Shown piece after piece: positions 25,788 through 36,076 of a stretch of 64,000 bases of DNA. Numbering within the stretch: the first letter of the stretch is position 1; the number at the start of each line of letters is the position of its first letter. Under the pieces are notes generated by a model, which saw nothing but the letters and a program-made list of their open reading frames with translations, made no database searches and had not been told where the DNA came from. The position numbers and the translations under genes are program-made. This stretch comes from Marinobacterium sedimentorum (GTDB taxonomy: Bacteria; Pseudomonadota; Gammaproteobacteria; Pseudomonadales; Balneatricaceae): contig NZ_JALDYX010000017.1 of NCBI RefSeq assembly GCF_024267675.1, forward strand, positions 36,259 to 100,258, read 5' to 3'.

Positions 25788-26174
25788 ATTCCTAGAACAT
25801 AAGGATGCCTTCAACTGGGTTAACACCGCGATCAGCAATTTAAAAGCTCGCCAAGGCAGCTGCCACTCGATCGGAGCCACGCATACCCCCTGTCTCTGAC
25901 TGAAGATTGCTACCGGTTCAATAACCGGGTTGATCTGCGTGCCTGAATGCCCAAGCTTGGGCACCAGGAAGTGCGGACACCGCCTTACAAAAGATGGCTG
26001 AGGTTTTTGGGCAGTCAGGTAAATCACGGTCAATTGCTGCTTCTTTCCTATACTTCAGGTACACGATTTGTAAACGATGTACTCACCGGTTCGGTTTAGG
26101 TCGTCCCTGATGCAAATCGATCAATGACGATCCCTCTGGTAACGAGCTGCCATTGTGGATTAAGGAGCAATCGC

Positions 26175-27659
26175 GTGACCGATCAAGATAGCCCCACCGA
26201 CCCTGACCCCGATTCAGACTCAACCAACCCCAACCCCAACGCCGAGCATGACCTTGCGACGCGCTTTCCAACCGCCTATACCATTCTGTTTCTGCTGATT
26301 ATTTTTGTCGCGGCCCTGACCTGGGTCGTACCCGCTGGCAAGTACGAGCGGGTAATGAACGAAGAAGTCGGTCGGGAAGTGGCGGTGCCAGGAACCTACC
26401 AGACGGTAGATCCGAACCCACAGGGCTTTGTCGATATTATGCTGGCGCCAACAGCTGGGTTCTATGATCCGGACAGCTATGCGGCCAATGCCATAGACGT
26501 TGCCCTCTTTGTTCTGTTTCTGGGCGGTTTCCTGGGTGTTATGAATGCCACTGGAGCCATTGATACCGGCATACGCAGTGCCATGCGCCATCTCAAGGGT
26601 CATGAAATCTGGATGATCCCGATACTTATGTCGCTGTTTGCCATTGGCGGCACAACCTACGGCATGGCCGAAGAGACGCTGGCGTTCTATGCGATCCTGA
26701 TCCCGGTGATGATGGCGGCCGGCTTTGATGCGGTTACCGGGGTTGCCATCATTCTTATCGGTGCCGGCATCGGTGTTATGGGTTCAACTATTAATCCGTT
26801 TGCTACGGTCATTGCCGCCAATGCTGCCAATATCCCATTTACCGATGGCATTGTGCTGCGCTTCATTCTGCTGATCGGCGGGCTGGTGATCTGTTCAGTC
26901 TATGTCATGCGTTATGCCAAGCGCGTAAAGGCAGATCCATCACTGTCGGTGGTGGCCAAACAGTGGGATGCTCATCGCCGTCTGTTTCTGCAGGGACATG
27001 AGAAGGGCGTTGAAGATGCCACGCTCAACGGCACGCAAATGGTTGCGCTGGTGATCTTTGCGCTGACCTTTGCAGTGATGATCTGGGGGGTCTCGTCACA
27101 GGGATGGTGGATGGCCCGCATGGGCTCGCTGTTCTTTGGCTCGGCTATCCTGATTGGCCTCATCGCACGTCTTGGCGAGAAAAAGCTCACCGGCAGCTTT
27201 GTTGATGGTGCGCGTGATCTGTTAGGTGTCGCGCTGGTGGTCGGCCTGGCCCGAGGCATTGTCGTGATCATGGATCAGGGCATGATTGCCGATACGATTC
27301 TGCACAGCGCTGAAACGTCCCTGGGAGGCCTGCCGCAACTGGCCTTTATCAACCTGATGTTCTGGATTGAAGCGGGCATGAGTTTCTTTGTGCCGTCGTC
27401 CTCCGGATTGGCGGTATTGTCCATGCCAATCCTTGCCCCGCTGGCGGATTTCGCCAACGTCGGACGCGACCTGGTGGTCACCGCCTATCAGTCCGCCAAC
27501 GGTCTGGTTAACCTGATCAACCCCACCTTTGCGGTGGTGGTCGGTGGACTGGCCATTGGTCGTGTCTCCTATGATCGCTGGATAGCCTTTATCTGGCCCC
27601 TGTTAGTGATTCTTGTCATTTTCATTACGGTTGTGATCAGCGCAGCTACCTTCCTGTGA
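26175..27659 (+). CDS. YfcC-family carrier, probable arginine/ornithine transporter of the ADI operon
   Basis: This membrane protein of 494 residues has about twelve hydrophobic segments, with the YfcC/DcuC-like features FPTAYTILFLLIIFVAALTWVVPAGKYERV near the start, ATGAIDTGIRSAMRHLKG, GGTTYGMAEETLAFY, NPFATVIAANAA and FFVPSSSGLAVLSMPILAPLAD. The GTG start at 26175 has an AAGGAG site seven bases upstream; an ATG at 26124 would add a tail without a good site. It is the first gene of an arcABC operon and occupies the position of ArcD, so arginine/ornithine exchange is the likely role, by context. The N-terminus has a Pro/Asp/Asn-rich stretch of about 20 residues. Confidence 0.85.
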   Translation: MTDQDSPTDPDPDSDSTNPNPNAEHDLATRFPTAYTILFLLIIFVAALTWVVPAGKYERVMNEEVGREVAVPGTYQTVDPNPQGFVDIMLAPTAGFYDPDSYAANAIDVALFVLFLGGFLGVMNATGAIDTGIRSAMRHLKGHEIWMIPILMSLFAIGGTTYGMAEETLAFYAILIPVMMAAGFDAVTGVAIILIGAGIGVMGSTINPFATVIAANAANIPFTDGIVLRFILLIGGLVICSVYVMRYAKRVKADPSLSVVAKQWDAHRRLFLQGHEKGVEDATLNGTQMVALVIFALTFAVMIWGVSSQGWWMARMGSLFFGSAILIGLIARLGEKKLTGSFVDGARDLLGVALVVGLARGIVVIMDQGMIADTILHSAETSLGGLPQLAFINLMFWIEAGMSFFVPSSSGLAVLSMPILAPLADFANVGRDLVVTAYQSANGLVNLINPTFAVVVGGLAIGRVSYDRWIAFIWPLLVILVIFITVVISAATFL

Positions 27660-27683
27660 TGCAGGATGAGCGAGGGGTAAGTC

Positions 27684-28913
27684 ATGTCTGAACAAACGCT
27701 TGGCGTACATTCCGAAACCGGTACTTTGCGGCAGGTCATTGTCTGCCGCCCCGGGCTGGCCCATCGGCGGCTGACGCCGTCTAATTGCGATGCGTTGTTG
27801 TTTGATGATGTCTTCTGGGTCAAGCAGGCACAGAAGGACCATGATGTTTTTTCCAGTCTGATGCGCGCACGGGGTATCGAGGTACTTGATGTCAATGAAC
27901 TGCTGGCGCAAACCCTGGCGATCACCAAGGCCCGTAAATGGATTCTGGATCACCGGATCACCTGGAACGAAATTGGTGTCGGGATGCTGTCCGACCTGCG
28001 CGCCTGGATGGACAAGCTGCCCGACGCCAAACTGGCAGATTTCCTGATCGGCGGGTTAGAGGTTGCCGATCTGCCCTTTGAGCCTGCTGGGCTGTTCGGC
28101 AATCACCTGGGGCATTACGGTTTTGTGTTGCCGCCGCTACCCAACTTCCTGTTCACCCGGGATAACAGCGCCTGGATCTACGGTGGGGTAACCCTCAACC
28201 CAATGTATTGGTCAGCGCGCAAACCCGAGACCCTGCTGATGGCGGCCATCTACCGTTACCACCCGAAATTTGCCGGTAAGGTTGATGTGCACTGGGGTGA
28301 CCCCTTGCAGGATCATGGGCTTGCCAGTCTGGAAGGGGGCGATGTCATGGCCGTAGGCAATGGCGTGGTGCTCGTGGGCATGGGAGAGCGGTCCTCGCCT
28401 CAGGGCATTGGCCAAATGGCCAACGCCCTGTTCGAGAAAGGCGCAGCGCAAAGGGTAATTGCCTGTCAGATCCCAAAATCCCGGTCGGCCATGCACCTGG
28501 ATACCATTTTTACGTTATGCGGCGGCGATGTGGTCACCACCTTCAAGGAAGTGGCGGACGAAGTGATCTGCTATGACCTGCGCCCCGGTGAGGGCAAAAA
28601 GCACCTCACCTTCCGTCAGGACCCCCGGCCACTTTTTGAGGTGGTGGCAGAGATCCTTGGCTATACGTCTTTGCAGGTCATTCCTACCGGTGGCAATGAT
28701 CCGGCGGAGCGCGAGCGTGAGCAGTGGAACGACGGCAACAACGTGCTGGCGCTGAGCCCGGGTGTGGTAGTGGGTTACGACCGCAACGATGACACCAATG
28801 CAGCCCTGGAGGCTGCCGGTATCGAAGTGCTGGCGATTCCTGGGGCAGAGCTGGGCAGGGGCCGTGGCGGCGGGCACTGCATGAGTTGCCCAACGATACG
28901 TGATCCCATTTAA
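27684..28913 (+). CDS. arcA: Arginine deiminase
   Basis: The 409-residue enzyme hydrolyses arginine to citrulline and ammonia, the first step of the arginine deiminase route to ATP. Family blocks are complete: [97 protein letters not shown], and the catalytic C399 in GGGHCMSCP. It starts 24 bp after the carrier gene and 18 bp before arcB, which indicates a tight operon. Confidence 0.96.
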   Translation: MSEQTLGVHSETGTLRQVIVCRPGLAHRRLTPSNCDALLFDDVFWVKQAQKDHDVFSSLMRARGIEVLDVNELLAQTLAITKARKWILDHRITWNEIGVGMLSDLRAWMDKLPDAKLADFLIGGLEVADLPFEPAGLFGNHLGHYGFVLPPLPNFLFTRDNSAWIYGGVTLNPMYWSARKPETLLMAAIYRYHPKFAGKVDVHWGDPLQDHGLASLEGGDVMAVGNGVVLVGMGERSSPQGIGQMANALFEKGAAQRVIACQIPKSRSAMHLDTIFTLCGGDVVTTFKEVADEVICYDLRPGEGKKHLTFRQDPRPLFEVVAEILGYTSLQVIPTGGNDPAEREREQWNDGNNVLALSPGVVVGYDRNDDTNAALEAAGIEVLAIPGAELGRGRGGGHCMSCPTIRDPI

Positions 28914-28931
28914 TCTCAAAGGACACACACT

Positions 28932-29933
28932 ATGGCCTTTAACCTGAAGAACCGTCATTTCCTGACGCTTCGTGACTTTACTCCCCGTGAGATCAGTTTT
29001 TTGCTGAAGCTGGCACTGGATCTGAAAACGGCCAAATACGCCGGCACCGAAGTGCCGCGGCTCAATGGCAAGGATATTGCGCTGATCTTTGAAAAAAACT
29101 CGACCCGTACCCGAGTCGGGTTTGAAGTGGCCGCCTACGATCAGGGTGCCCGCGTCACGTTTCTGGGGCCCACGGGCACCCATATTGGCCATAAGGAGTC
29201 GGTGAAGGATACCGCCCGGGTGCTGGGCCGGGTCTACGACGCGATCGAATATCGCGGCTTTGGCCAGTCGGTGGTCGAGGAACTGGCGAGGTATGCTGGC
29301 GTCCCGGTCTACAACGGCCTGACGGATGAGTTTCATCCGACTCAGATCCTGGCCGATTTCCTCACTATGCAGGAGCATGTCGAAAAGCCACTGCATGAGG
29401 TTGCCTATGTGTTCCTCGGTGATGCCGCCAACAACATGGGTGACAGTCTGCTGATCGGTGGCGCCAAGATGGGCATGGATGTTCGTCTCTGCGCGCCCGA
29501 AATATGCTGGCCGCGCCAGGCCGTGCAGGATGAAGCCCGCGAGATTGCCCGGGAAACCGGCGCCCGCATCACAATCACATCCGACGTGGATGCCGCCGTT
29601 GCCGGGGTCGACTTCGTCTACACCGATGTCTGGGTGTCCATGGGCGAGCCCAAAGAGAAATGGGCCGAGAGAATCAAGCTGCTGATGCCCTATCAGGTCA
29701 ATGCGGCGGTGATGGAAAAAACCGGCAACCCCCGGGCCTGCTTCATGCACTGCCTGCCCGCCTTTCACAATACCGACACGTCCGTTGGCAAGGAGATGCA
29801 AGCGCAGTTCGGTATCGACGCCATGGAAGTCACCGAAGCGGTTTTCGAGAGCCCGGCGTCCATCGTCTTCGATCAGGCGGAAAACCGCATGCATACGATC
29901 AAGGCCGTGCTGGTTGCGACATTAGGGTCCTGA
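28932..29933 (+). CDS. arcB: Ornithine carbamoyltransferase, catabolic
   Basis: This 333-residue enzyme interconverts citrulline plus phosphate with ornithine plus carbamoyl phosphate. Motifs are the carbamoyl-phosphate loop [24 protein letters not shown], and the ornithine-binding FMHCLPAFH with C274. The gene lies between arcA and arcC, so it acts in the catabolic direction. The biosynthetic enzyme would be encoded elsewhere. It has a good AAAGGA site before the ATG. Confidence 0.96.
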   Translation: MAFNLKNRHFLTLRDFTPREISFLLKLALDLKTAKYAGTEVPRLNGKDIALIFEKNSTRTRVGFEVAAYDQGARVTFLGPTGTHIGHKESVKDTARVLGRVYDAIEYRGFGQSVVEELARYAGVPVYNGLTDEFHPTQILADFLTMQEHVEKPLHEVAYVFLGDAANNMGDSLLIGGAKMGMDVRLCAPEICWPRQAVQDEAREIARETGARITITSDVDAAVAGVDFVYTDVWVSMGEPKEKWAERIKLLMPYQVNAAVMEKTGNPRACFMHCLPAFHNTDTSVGKEMQAQFGIDAMEVTEAVFESPASIVFDQAENRMHTIKAVLVATLGS

Positions 29934-29967
29934 AGCTGGAATTGGCTGTCGATAAAAGGCGCACATT

Positions 29968-30900
29968 ATGTTGATTGTTGCAGCTCTGGGCGGCAACGCC
30001 CTGTTGAAACGCGGTGAACCCCTGACCGCTGAAGCCCAGCGCGACAACGTCCGCACAGCGGCGGTGTCGCTGGCCGAACTTGTTCGTGCCGGGCATCAGC
30101 TGGTGGTGACCCATGGTAACGGTCCCCAAGTGGGGCTGCTGGCGTTGCAGGGTGCGGCCTATAAGCCGGAGGAGGCCTATCCGCTGGATGTGCTGGGTGC
30201 AGAAACCGAGGGCATGATCGGCTACATAATCGAGCAGGAGCTGGAGAACGCCCTCGGCCATGATCGCCCTGTGGCGACTTTGCTCACCCAGGTGGTTGTC
30301 GACCGGGACGATCCGGCATTTGCCAGGCCTACCAAGTTTGTCGGGCCTGTGTATGAAAAGGCCGAAGCGGAATCCCGGGCGGCCGCGGCCGGCTGGCAAA
30401 TAGCGGCGGACGGCGACAAGTGGCGCCGGGTAGTGCCTTCACCCAGGCCCCTGGAGATTCCCGATCTGCGGGTTTTGCAACTGTTGCTGGATCAGCAGGT
30501 GGTGGTGATCTGCGCCGGCGGCGGCGGCATTCCGGTGCTGCGTCGCAATGACGGCAGCATGATTGGCGTTGAGGCGGTTATTGACAAGGACGCCGCCAGT
30601 GCCCTGCTGGCACGTCAGCTCGGTGCCGACGCTTTGCTGCTGCTAACGGACGTGGACGCGGTTTATCGGGATTTCAGTACGCCAGACGCAACTCCGATTG
30701 GCGAGTTGACACCAGCGCAGGCGCGAGCACTGGCCGTGCCGGCCGGCTCCATGGGACCTAAGGTGGCAGCTGGCTGTGATTTCGCGCAGACGGGTGGCAT
30801 CAGTGGTATCGGTCGGCTTGAGGATGCGCTCGCCATTCTCGAGGGGCACGCCGGTACGCGGATTACAAACGCCGGCGAGAAAAGCACCCGTCGGACTTAA
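29968..30900 (+). CDS. arcC: Carbamate kinase
   Basis: The 310-residue enzyme transfers phosphate from carbamoyl phosphate to ADP, giving ATP, CO2 and ammonia, the energy-yielding last step of the arginine deiminase pathway. It carries the amino-acid-kinase features ALGGNALLKRGEPLTAEAQR, THGNGPQVGLLALQ, ICAGGGGIPV, DKDAASALLARQLGAD and LTDVDAVY. It is the last gene of the arc operon. No terminator follows directly; the nearest good one is at 31292-31326. Confidence 0.95.
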   Translation: MLIVAALGGNALLKRGEPLTAEAQRDNVRTAAVSLAELVRAGHQLVVTHGNGPQVGLLALQGAAYKPEEAYPLDVLGAETEGMIGYIIEQELENALGHDRPVATLLTQVVVDRDDPAFARPTKFVGPVYEKAEAESRAAAAGWQIAADGDKWRRVVPSPRPLEIPDLRVLQLLLDQQVVVICAGGGGIPVLRRNDGSMIGVEAVIDKDAASALLARQLGADALLLLTDVDAVYRDFSTPDATPIGELTPAQARALAVPAGSMGPKVAAGCDFAQTGGISGIGRLEDALAILEGHAGTRITNAGEKSTRRT

Positions 30901-30935
30901 CACTCATCTGCTCGGCTCTGGCATCCTGCTTCGCC

Positions 30936-30957
30936 CTACCTCCTACCTCCTACCTCC
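30936..30957. repeat. Tandem heptamer repeat (CTACCTC)x3
   Basis: Three head-to-tail copies of CTACCTC lie 36 bp after the arcC stop. A different three-copy heptamer (GCACCAG) occurs before enolase. Such repeats can change copy number during replication, but nothing here shows a function. Confidence 0.6.
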
Positions 30958-31291
30958 TGCATCCATGCAGTCGTGCGGAAAAACCGACTCTCTCCGGTAA
31001 AGAGGGGTCATTTTTGTTTACTCTTTATAGAATCACTTTTCACAAGCGACATCCCTGTAGCTTGCCCTTTGGGCAGCTATCGCTGTGTAAATCAGCAATC
31101 CTGCCGATTTATCGCCTTAAAAGAGTTCAAAAACGGCCTCATTCAATCGCCTGGGGCGATTGAGCGTGCTAAACCCGAAGGGGTGGGCGTCACGCTTGGC
31201 TCGCTCGTCACCCCAGTAACACCCAGGCGTGAATGCCCTCCTTGTGCCAGAAGCAGACCACAGCAGCCAACGCAGTCCAGAAAAATCCATT

Positions 31292-31326
31292 AAAAAAGGG
31301 CGATGAGTAAACTCATCGCCCTTTTT
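31292..31326. terminator. Bidirectional rho-independent terminator
   Basis: GGGCGATGAG and CTCATCGCCC form a perfect ten-pair stem with a TAAA loop, flanked by six A on the left and five T on the right. It can end plus-strand transcription from the arc operon and minus-strand transcription from the inositol-like genes. Confidence 0.9.
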
Positions 31327-31401
31327 ATTTACCGGCATATTATTTACCGACCCAGCCCGCACTCCCCCTTAACGGAAAATGCAGCACAGGCTCAATATTA
31401 A

Positions 31402-32232
31402 TCAGGCCGCGTCCAGGCGCTGACTGATGTAACGGATGCTCTGTTCCAGCGCGGCCAGCGGGTTGGCAAGCGCGGTAACCTCGCTCGAAAACGGCTCAAA
31501 CGAAATGTAGCCGCTGTAACCACCCTGCAGCAGGCTGCGGATCTGCCCGACATTGCCCAGCCGGTCTTTGGGGCCGACCAGCACGCGGTGCGCGTCCAGC
31601 ATGTCATCAAAAGAAATGGCCGGATCTTCCACGCCGGAGATGTGCACCAGACCGGTATTCTGAGGGAAGAATTCGGTTTCACCGGCGCCCTGGTGGTGGA
31701 AGGTATCATGCACCAGGCCAAAGCGGTCTTCAGCACCCAGCGCCCTAATGGCCGCCACTGCATCCTGTTTCAGGCGCAGTGACGAGATCGGAAAGCCCAG
31801 CGGCTCAACAAAGCCCTTGAGATTGTATTTTTCCAGAATTGGCTTGATCGCGGTCAGTGCTTCCAGCAGACCGACCTCTTTCTGCGCGTCTGTGGCGTCA
31901 TAGGCGCCGTCGTTCAATGGGCACATCACCAGCCCCTTGGCGCCGCAGGCGCTGGCCAGCTGGGCCAGTTTTTCGGCCGCTTGCGCCCGCTCCTCGTTCC
32001 AGATATTGAACGGGTAGAGCGCATTGATACTCAACACTTCTATACCCAGCTCTTCTGCCCTGGCACCAATCGCCCTGGCATTTTCAAGTTCAGTAACGCT
32101 GTTTTCCTGTACATCGTTACGCAGTTCGACGGCCTGAATACCCATTGTCTTGGCGGCATCCAGCAATTCGAACGCCGTCATCGACGGGGCGACCATGTGA
32201 TTGAGAGAGAATTTCAGGGGTGACAAGGACAT
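31402..32232 (-). CDS. TIM-barrel sugar isomerase/epimerase, IolI-like
   Basis: The 276-residue protein belongs to the xylose isomerase-like TIM-barrel family. Metal and substrate-binding residues are suggested by GFVEPLGF, GLVHDTFHH, TGLVHISGVEDP and YISFEPFS, the glutamate/aspartate/histidine pattern of IolI-type inosose isomerases. Family members isomerise, epimerise or dehydrate keto-sugars and keto-inositols. It lies 104 bp after the IolG-type gene on the same strand, so it may act on that enzyme's keto product. It could instead be a keto-sugar epimerase of another pathway. A decayed partial relative lies at 25.6 kb. Confidence 0.82.
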   Translation of the reverse strand: MSLSPLKFSLNHMVAPSMTAFELLDAAKTMGIQAVELRNDVQENSVTELENARAIGARAEELGIEVLSINALYPFNIWNEERAQAAEKLAQLASACGAKGLVMCPLNDGAYDATDAQKEVGLLEALTAIKPILEKYNLKGFVEPLGFPISSLRLKQDAVAAIRALGAEDRFGLVHDTFHHQGAGETEFFPQNTGLVHISGVEDPAISFDDMLDAHRVLVGPKDRLGNVGQIRSLLQGGYSGYISFEPFSSEVTALANPLAALEQSIRYISQRLDAA

Positions 32233-32336
32233 GACAAATTACCTGCAAAAACGAGCCTGCAAAAACCATCCGGCGGGCGCGTATCGTTAGCGCCGCACCC
32301 GGATGGCGAGTAGCAAAAATGAGCGAGCGCAGTGGC

Positions 32337-33368
<1,032 letters not shown>

Positions 33369-33439
33369 TTATTGGTATTTTTTTAAGCGTGCGGGCACCC
33401 GTTAGGGCGCCCATGTGGACCGGATGCATGGTGGATCTG

Positions 33440-34336
33440 TTACTTGAAATACTTGTCGACGTAGCGCTGCATTTCATCACGCATGTAGCGCGATGAGGCT
33501 TCGGCGCGTTCTTCCCAGGCGAACACGCAGCTCGACAGCACGCCGTCGAAGCCGATCTCGCTCAGGGTGCTGAAGAAGACATCCCAGTCGATCTCGCCTT
33601 CACCCATGTCCAGATGCTGATGCACCCGCGCCTGGGAGCCCGGCGGATTGACGATGTAGCGCAGATTCGACGAGGCCTTGTGATTGAAGGTATCGGCGAC
33701 GCGGGCATGCACCAGAATGTCGCGGGTAGCGCGAATCGTCTCGGCCAGATCATCACCGTAATAGAAGGAGTGCGGTGCTATATAGGAGCACTTCACCGCC
33801 TTGGAATTGATGGTCTTGATGATATCTACCGCCGGATCCATGGTTTCAACCCAGTCTTCCGGGTGCGGTTCAACGCTGAGCGTCAGGCCTTCACGCTCCA
33901 GAATCGGCACCAGTACATCCATGGAGCGCCAGAAGGCATTCTCGCAGGCTTCAGCGCTATGCCGCCCTTCCCGGTCCGCGGCTGAACGCTCCGGCGAGGC
34001 GCCACGGCCGAATTCGGAAATCAGCAAGGGAGCGTCCATCTCGACGGCGATTTCGATGGTGCGCTTCCAGTTGTCCATCGCCATTTCCCACTCGTCCTGG
34101 TAAGGGCTGGACCAGCGATACATGGGCTGCAGTGTCGCCAGGCCCACACTGTGATCCTTCATCGCCTTCTTGAAGGCCTGAATGCGTTCGGGGTAAACAC
34201 GCGGACGTGTCCACCACTGCAGAAAATCCGCCCGCGGCGACAGTTCTATATGCTCATAACCCAGCTCTGCCGTAAGGCGGCAGATTTCGGGCAACGACAG
34301 GTGGCGGTGCATGTAAGGATCAAGGGCGATTTTCAT
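33440..34336 (-). CDS. iolH: TIM-barrel isomerase-type protein, IolH-like
   Basis: This 298-residue protein is a xylose isomerase-like TIM barrel. Its N-terminus MKIALDPYMHRHLSLPEICR and GYEHIELSPRADFL are like the IolH group of inositol loci. Possible metal ligands sit in SVEPHPEDWVET, ARVADTFNHKASS and VHQHLDMGEGEIDWD. The precise reaction of IolH is not firmly established. The gene is the first of the minus-strand run iolH-iolG-iolI-like and is divergent from the LacI-type regulator, 330 bp away. Confidence 0.8.
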   Translation of the reverse strand: MKIALDPYMHRHLSLPEICRLTAELGYEHIELSPRADFLQWWTRPRVYPERIQAFKKAMKDHSVGLATLQPMYRWSSPYQDEWEMAMDNWKRTIEIAVEMDAPLLISEFGRGASPERSAADREGRHSAEACENAFWRSMDVLVPILEREGLTLSVEPHPEDWVETMDPAVDIIKTINSKAVKCSYIAPHSFYYGDDLAETIRATRDILVHARVADTFNHKASSNLRYIVNPPGSQARVHQHLDMGEGEIDWDVFFSTLSEIGFDGVLSSCVFAWEERAEASSRYMRDEMQRYVDKYFK

Positions 34337-34666
34337 ATTATTTTACCTATCAGCTTTATGACCCGACCTGAAACCCGAACATCCTGCGCCTGGGTAACCT
34401 GGATCGCGCCAAACAGAACAAACATACCGAAGACTATACTATTTAGAATAAATATTTCAATCATGGTGAAGTGAAAAAATGTCTTAGCTTGACTTACAAC
34501 AATGAATTACTTTCATTTTCTGACAGTTTTAGCCTGATAAAAAGACCGCAACAAGACAATAGAAATGCCGAAATAGCCCTTTATTTAAAGCCACAAGGCT
34601 CTTTGACATAGTCTTTCATTTATCTCATCATGGCCTTTCAAATTAGAATAATAACGGTCAACCGCC
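34337..34666. other. 330-bp divergent promoter region
   Basis: This AT-rich gap separates iolH from the LacI-type regulator. It holds AGAATAAATATTTC at 34445-34458, a member of a recurring RGAAT-N4-ATTYC motif, but no gene. The region around 34440-34620 is notably richer in A and T than the genes on both sides. Confidence 0.45.
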
Positions 34667-35722
34667 ATGTCCAACCGCATCACCATAGCCGCAGTGGCCC
34701 AGGCTGCCGGCCTGAGTGTCTCTACTGTAGACCGTGTGTTGAACAGTCGCGCGCCGGTCAAAAGCCAAACCGCCGAGCGCGTGCTGCAAGCCGCCAGGGC
34801 CACGGGCTACCCCATAGGCACCGACAGCACGCCCACAGAGACCCACGCCACAGAGGCATACCGACTCGGCTTCCTGCTGCAAAGCGCAGAACAACCCTTC
34901 TATAAAGAGCTGCAACAGCAACTCGAACAGGCACTGCGCAGCCGCAGCCTACTGACTCCCGGCAGGCTCAACAGCCCGGTCTTCGCCTTCACCGACGACA
35001 CCAGTCCCAACGTCATCGCCCGTCAGATCGACAGCCTGGCAAACCAATGCGACGCCCTGGCGCTGACCTGCTACGAGCACCCCAGCATTATCCAGGCCAT
35101 CGAGAACGCCGAAATCCGCGGCGTGCCAATAACCGCCCTGCTGTCGCCACTGGGCGCTGCCCCCAGACGTCCCTATATAGGGCTGGACAACCGCCGCGCC
35201 GGCCGTAGTGTCGGCTGGGCGGTCGCACAGCTGGGCCACAACAGCGGCAAGGTGGGCATCATGATCGGCCATCACCGCTTTGTCGGCCACGAGCTGCGCG
35301 ACATGGGTTTTCGTTCTTACTGCCGCGAGCAGGCGCCTCAATTGACGGTGCTGGAACCCATGATCAGCCTGGACAATCATGAAGTGGCCTATCGCAATAC
35401 CCGCCAACTGCTGGAGGACCACACTGATCTCTGTGCTCTCTATATAGCCGGAGGAGGCATGGAGGGCGTAATACGGGCACTACGCGACAGCCCGCCCGCA
35501 CAACCCCTGTGCGTTATCGTGCAGGAGCTCACCTCAGACTCACGCCAGGCCCTGATAGATGGCGTTATCACCCTGGTGCTGGCCACCCCGCTGCGCCAGC
35601 TCGCCGGCGATACCCTCAACCAGATGTTGGCGGCTTTGGAACACAGGGACCACAGCGCCCTGCCCGCGCCCATCACAACGCCGGCCTTGCCCTTTATTCT
35701 GTACCACGCAGAAAATTGCTGA
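34667..35722 (+). CDS. LacI-family regulator of the inositol-like locus
   Basis: The 351-residue protein has an N-terminal helix-turn-helix (ITIAAVAQAAGLSVSTVDRVLNSRAPV) and a sugar-binding sensor domain (YIGLDNRRAGRSVGWAVAQLG). It lies between the divergent iolH-iolG operon and the ABC importer operon, which makes it the probable regulator of both. Candidate operators (RGAAT-N4-ATTYC, and TGGAAC with GTTCCA) flank it. It belongs to the same subtype as the regulator at 18.7 kb. Confidence 0.86.
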   Translation: MSNRITIAAVAQAAGLSVSTVDRVLNSRAPVKSQTAERVLQAARATGYPIGTDSTPTETHATEAYRLGFLLQSAEQPFYKELQQQLEQALRSRSLLTPGRLNSPVFAFTDDTSPNVIARQIDSLANQCDALALTCYEHPSIIQAIENAEIRGVPITALLSPLGAAPRRPYIGLDNRRAGRSVGWAVAQLGHNSGKVGIMIGHHRFVGHELRDMGFRSYCREQAPQLTVLEPMISLDNHEVAYRNTRQLLEDHTDLCALYIAGGGMEGVIRALRDSPPAQPLCVIVQELTSDSRQALIDGVITLVLATPLRQLAGDTLNQMLAALEHRDHSALPAPITTPALPFILYHAENC

Positions 35723-36076
35723 TGCCGGAAACCCCTGAAAAGGCGCCAGAACGCCCGTATTACGGGGCCTTCAGCGTAACAGGGCACATAAATGGAACAC
35801 TTAAATCAACAAATACAGAATATTTATTCCATTATCACTACCATTCGGAATATAAATTTCATAGAATCAGGGTGTGTTTGAAGCGATGTACACCCAAGGA
35901 CACTGCGCTGCTGCATCAGTAAAGCACCGGGCATGAGCACACCGTAGCTCGTGACCCAGGCTTGGCCTGCAACGCAGTCATGGTGATACGGCTTTGACCG
36001 ATAAAAAAAATATAAATAGCTGGCTGGAACGAATGTTCCAATTCGATCCAGACTGAAGTCCAATCAGGAGAAAGTC
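35723..36076. other. 354-bp promoter region of the ABC operon
   Basis: The gap holds AGAATATTTATTCC (35817-35830), GGAATATAAATTTC (35847-35860) and TGGAACGAATGTTCCA (36025-36040), all inverted repeats with four-base spacers. No gene is seen. Confidence 0.5.
36025..36040. promoter_or_regulatory. TGGAAC/GTTCCA palindrome before the ABC operon
   Basis: TGGAACGAATGTTCCA has perfect six-base arms around GAAT and ends 37 bp before the start of the substrate-binding protein gene. The position suits a repressor site, most simply for the adjacent LacI-type regulator. Confidence 0.55.

Larger units (their letters stand above)
25466..26174. other. 709-bp intergenic region with a gene remnant
   Basis: The gap between the hemerythrin and arc genes contains a minus-strand TIM-barrel gene remnant (25632-25740), a perfect inverted repeat around a nine-T run (25735-25787), and the promoter of the arc operon. 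The rest shows no recognisable gene or operator. I looked for an FNR/ANR box (TTGAT-N4-ATCAA) before the operon and found none. Confidence 0.45.
30901..31401. other. 501-bp intergenic region after arcC
   Basis: This gap contains a heptamer tandem repeat (30936-30957), a small perfect hairpin CAATCGCC/GGCGATTG at 31144-31162, and a strong two-way terminator at 31292-31326. A minus-strand frame of about 80 codons can be read from inside the terminator, but it has no ribosome site or protein-like features, so I do not call a gene. Confidence 0.45.

Noticed and set aside
25790..26033. Extension of the TIM-barrel remnant further upstream on the minus strand
   Set aside because: The frame stays open, but its residues show no similarity to the intact TIM-barrel protein beyond the inverted repeat.
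26040..26174. FNR/ANR box before the arc operon
   Set aside because: Several GATCAA-like words occur, but none forms TTGAT-N4-ATCAA with correct spacing.
31117..31362. An 81-codon minus-strand frame after the arc operon
   Set aside because: It starts upstream of a strong terminator and runs through it, has no ribosome site and no family resemblance that I can support.
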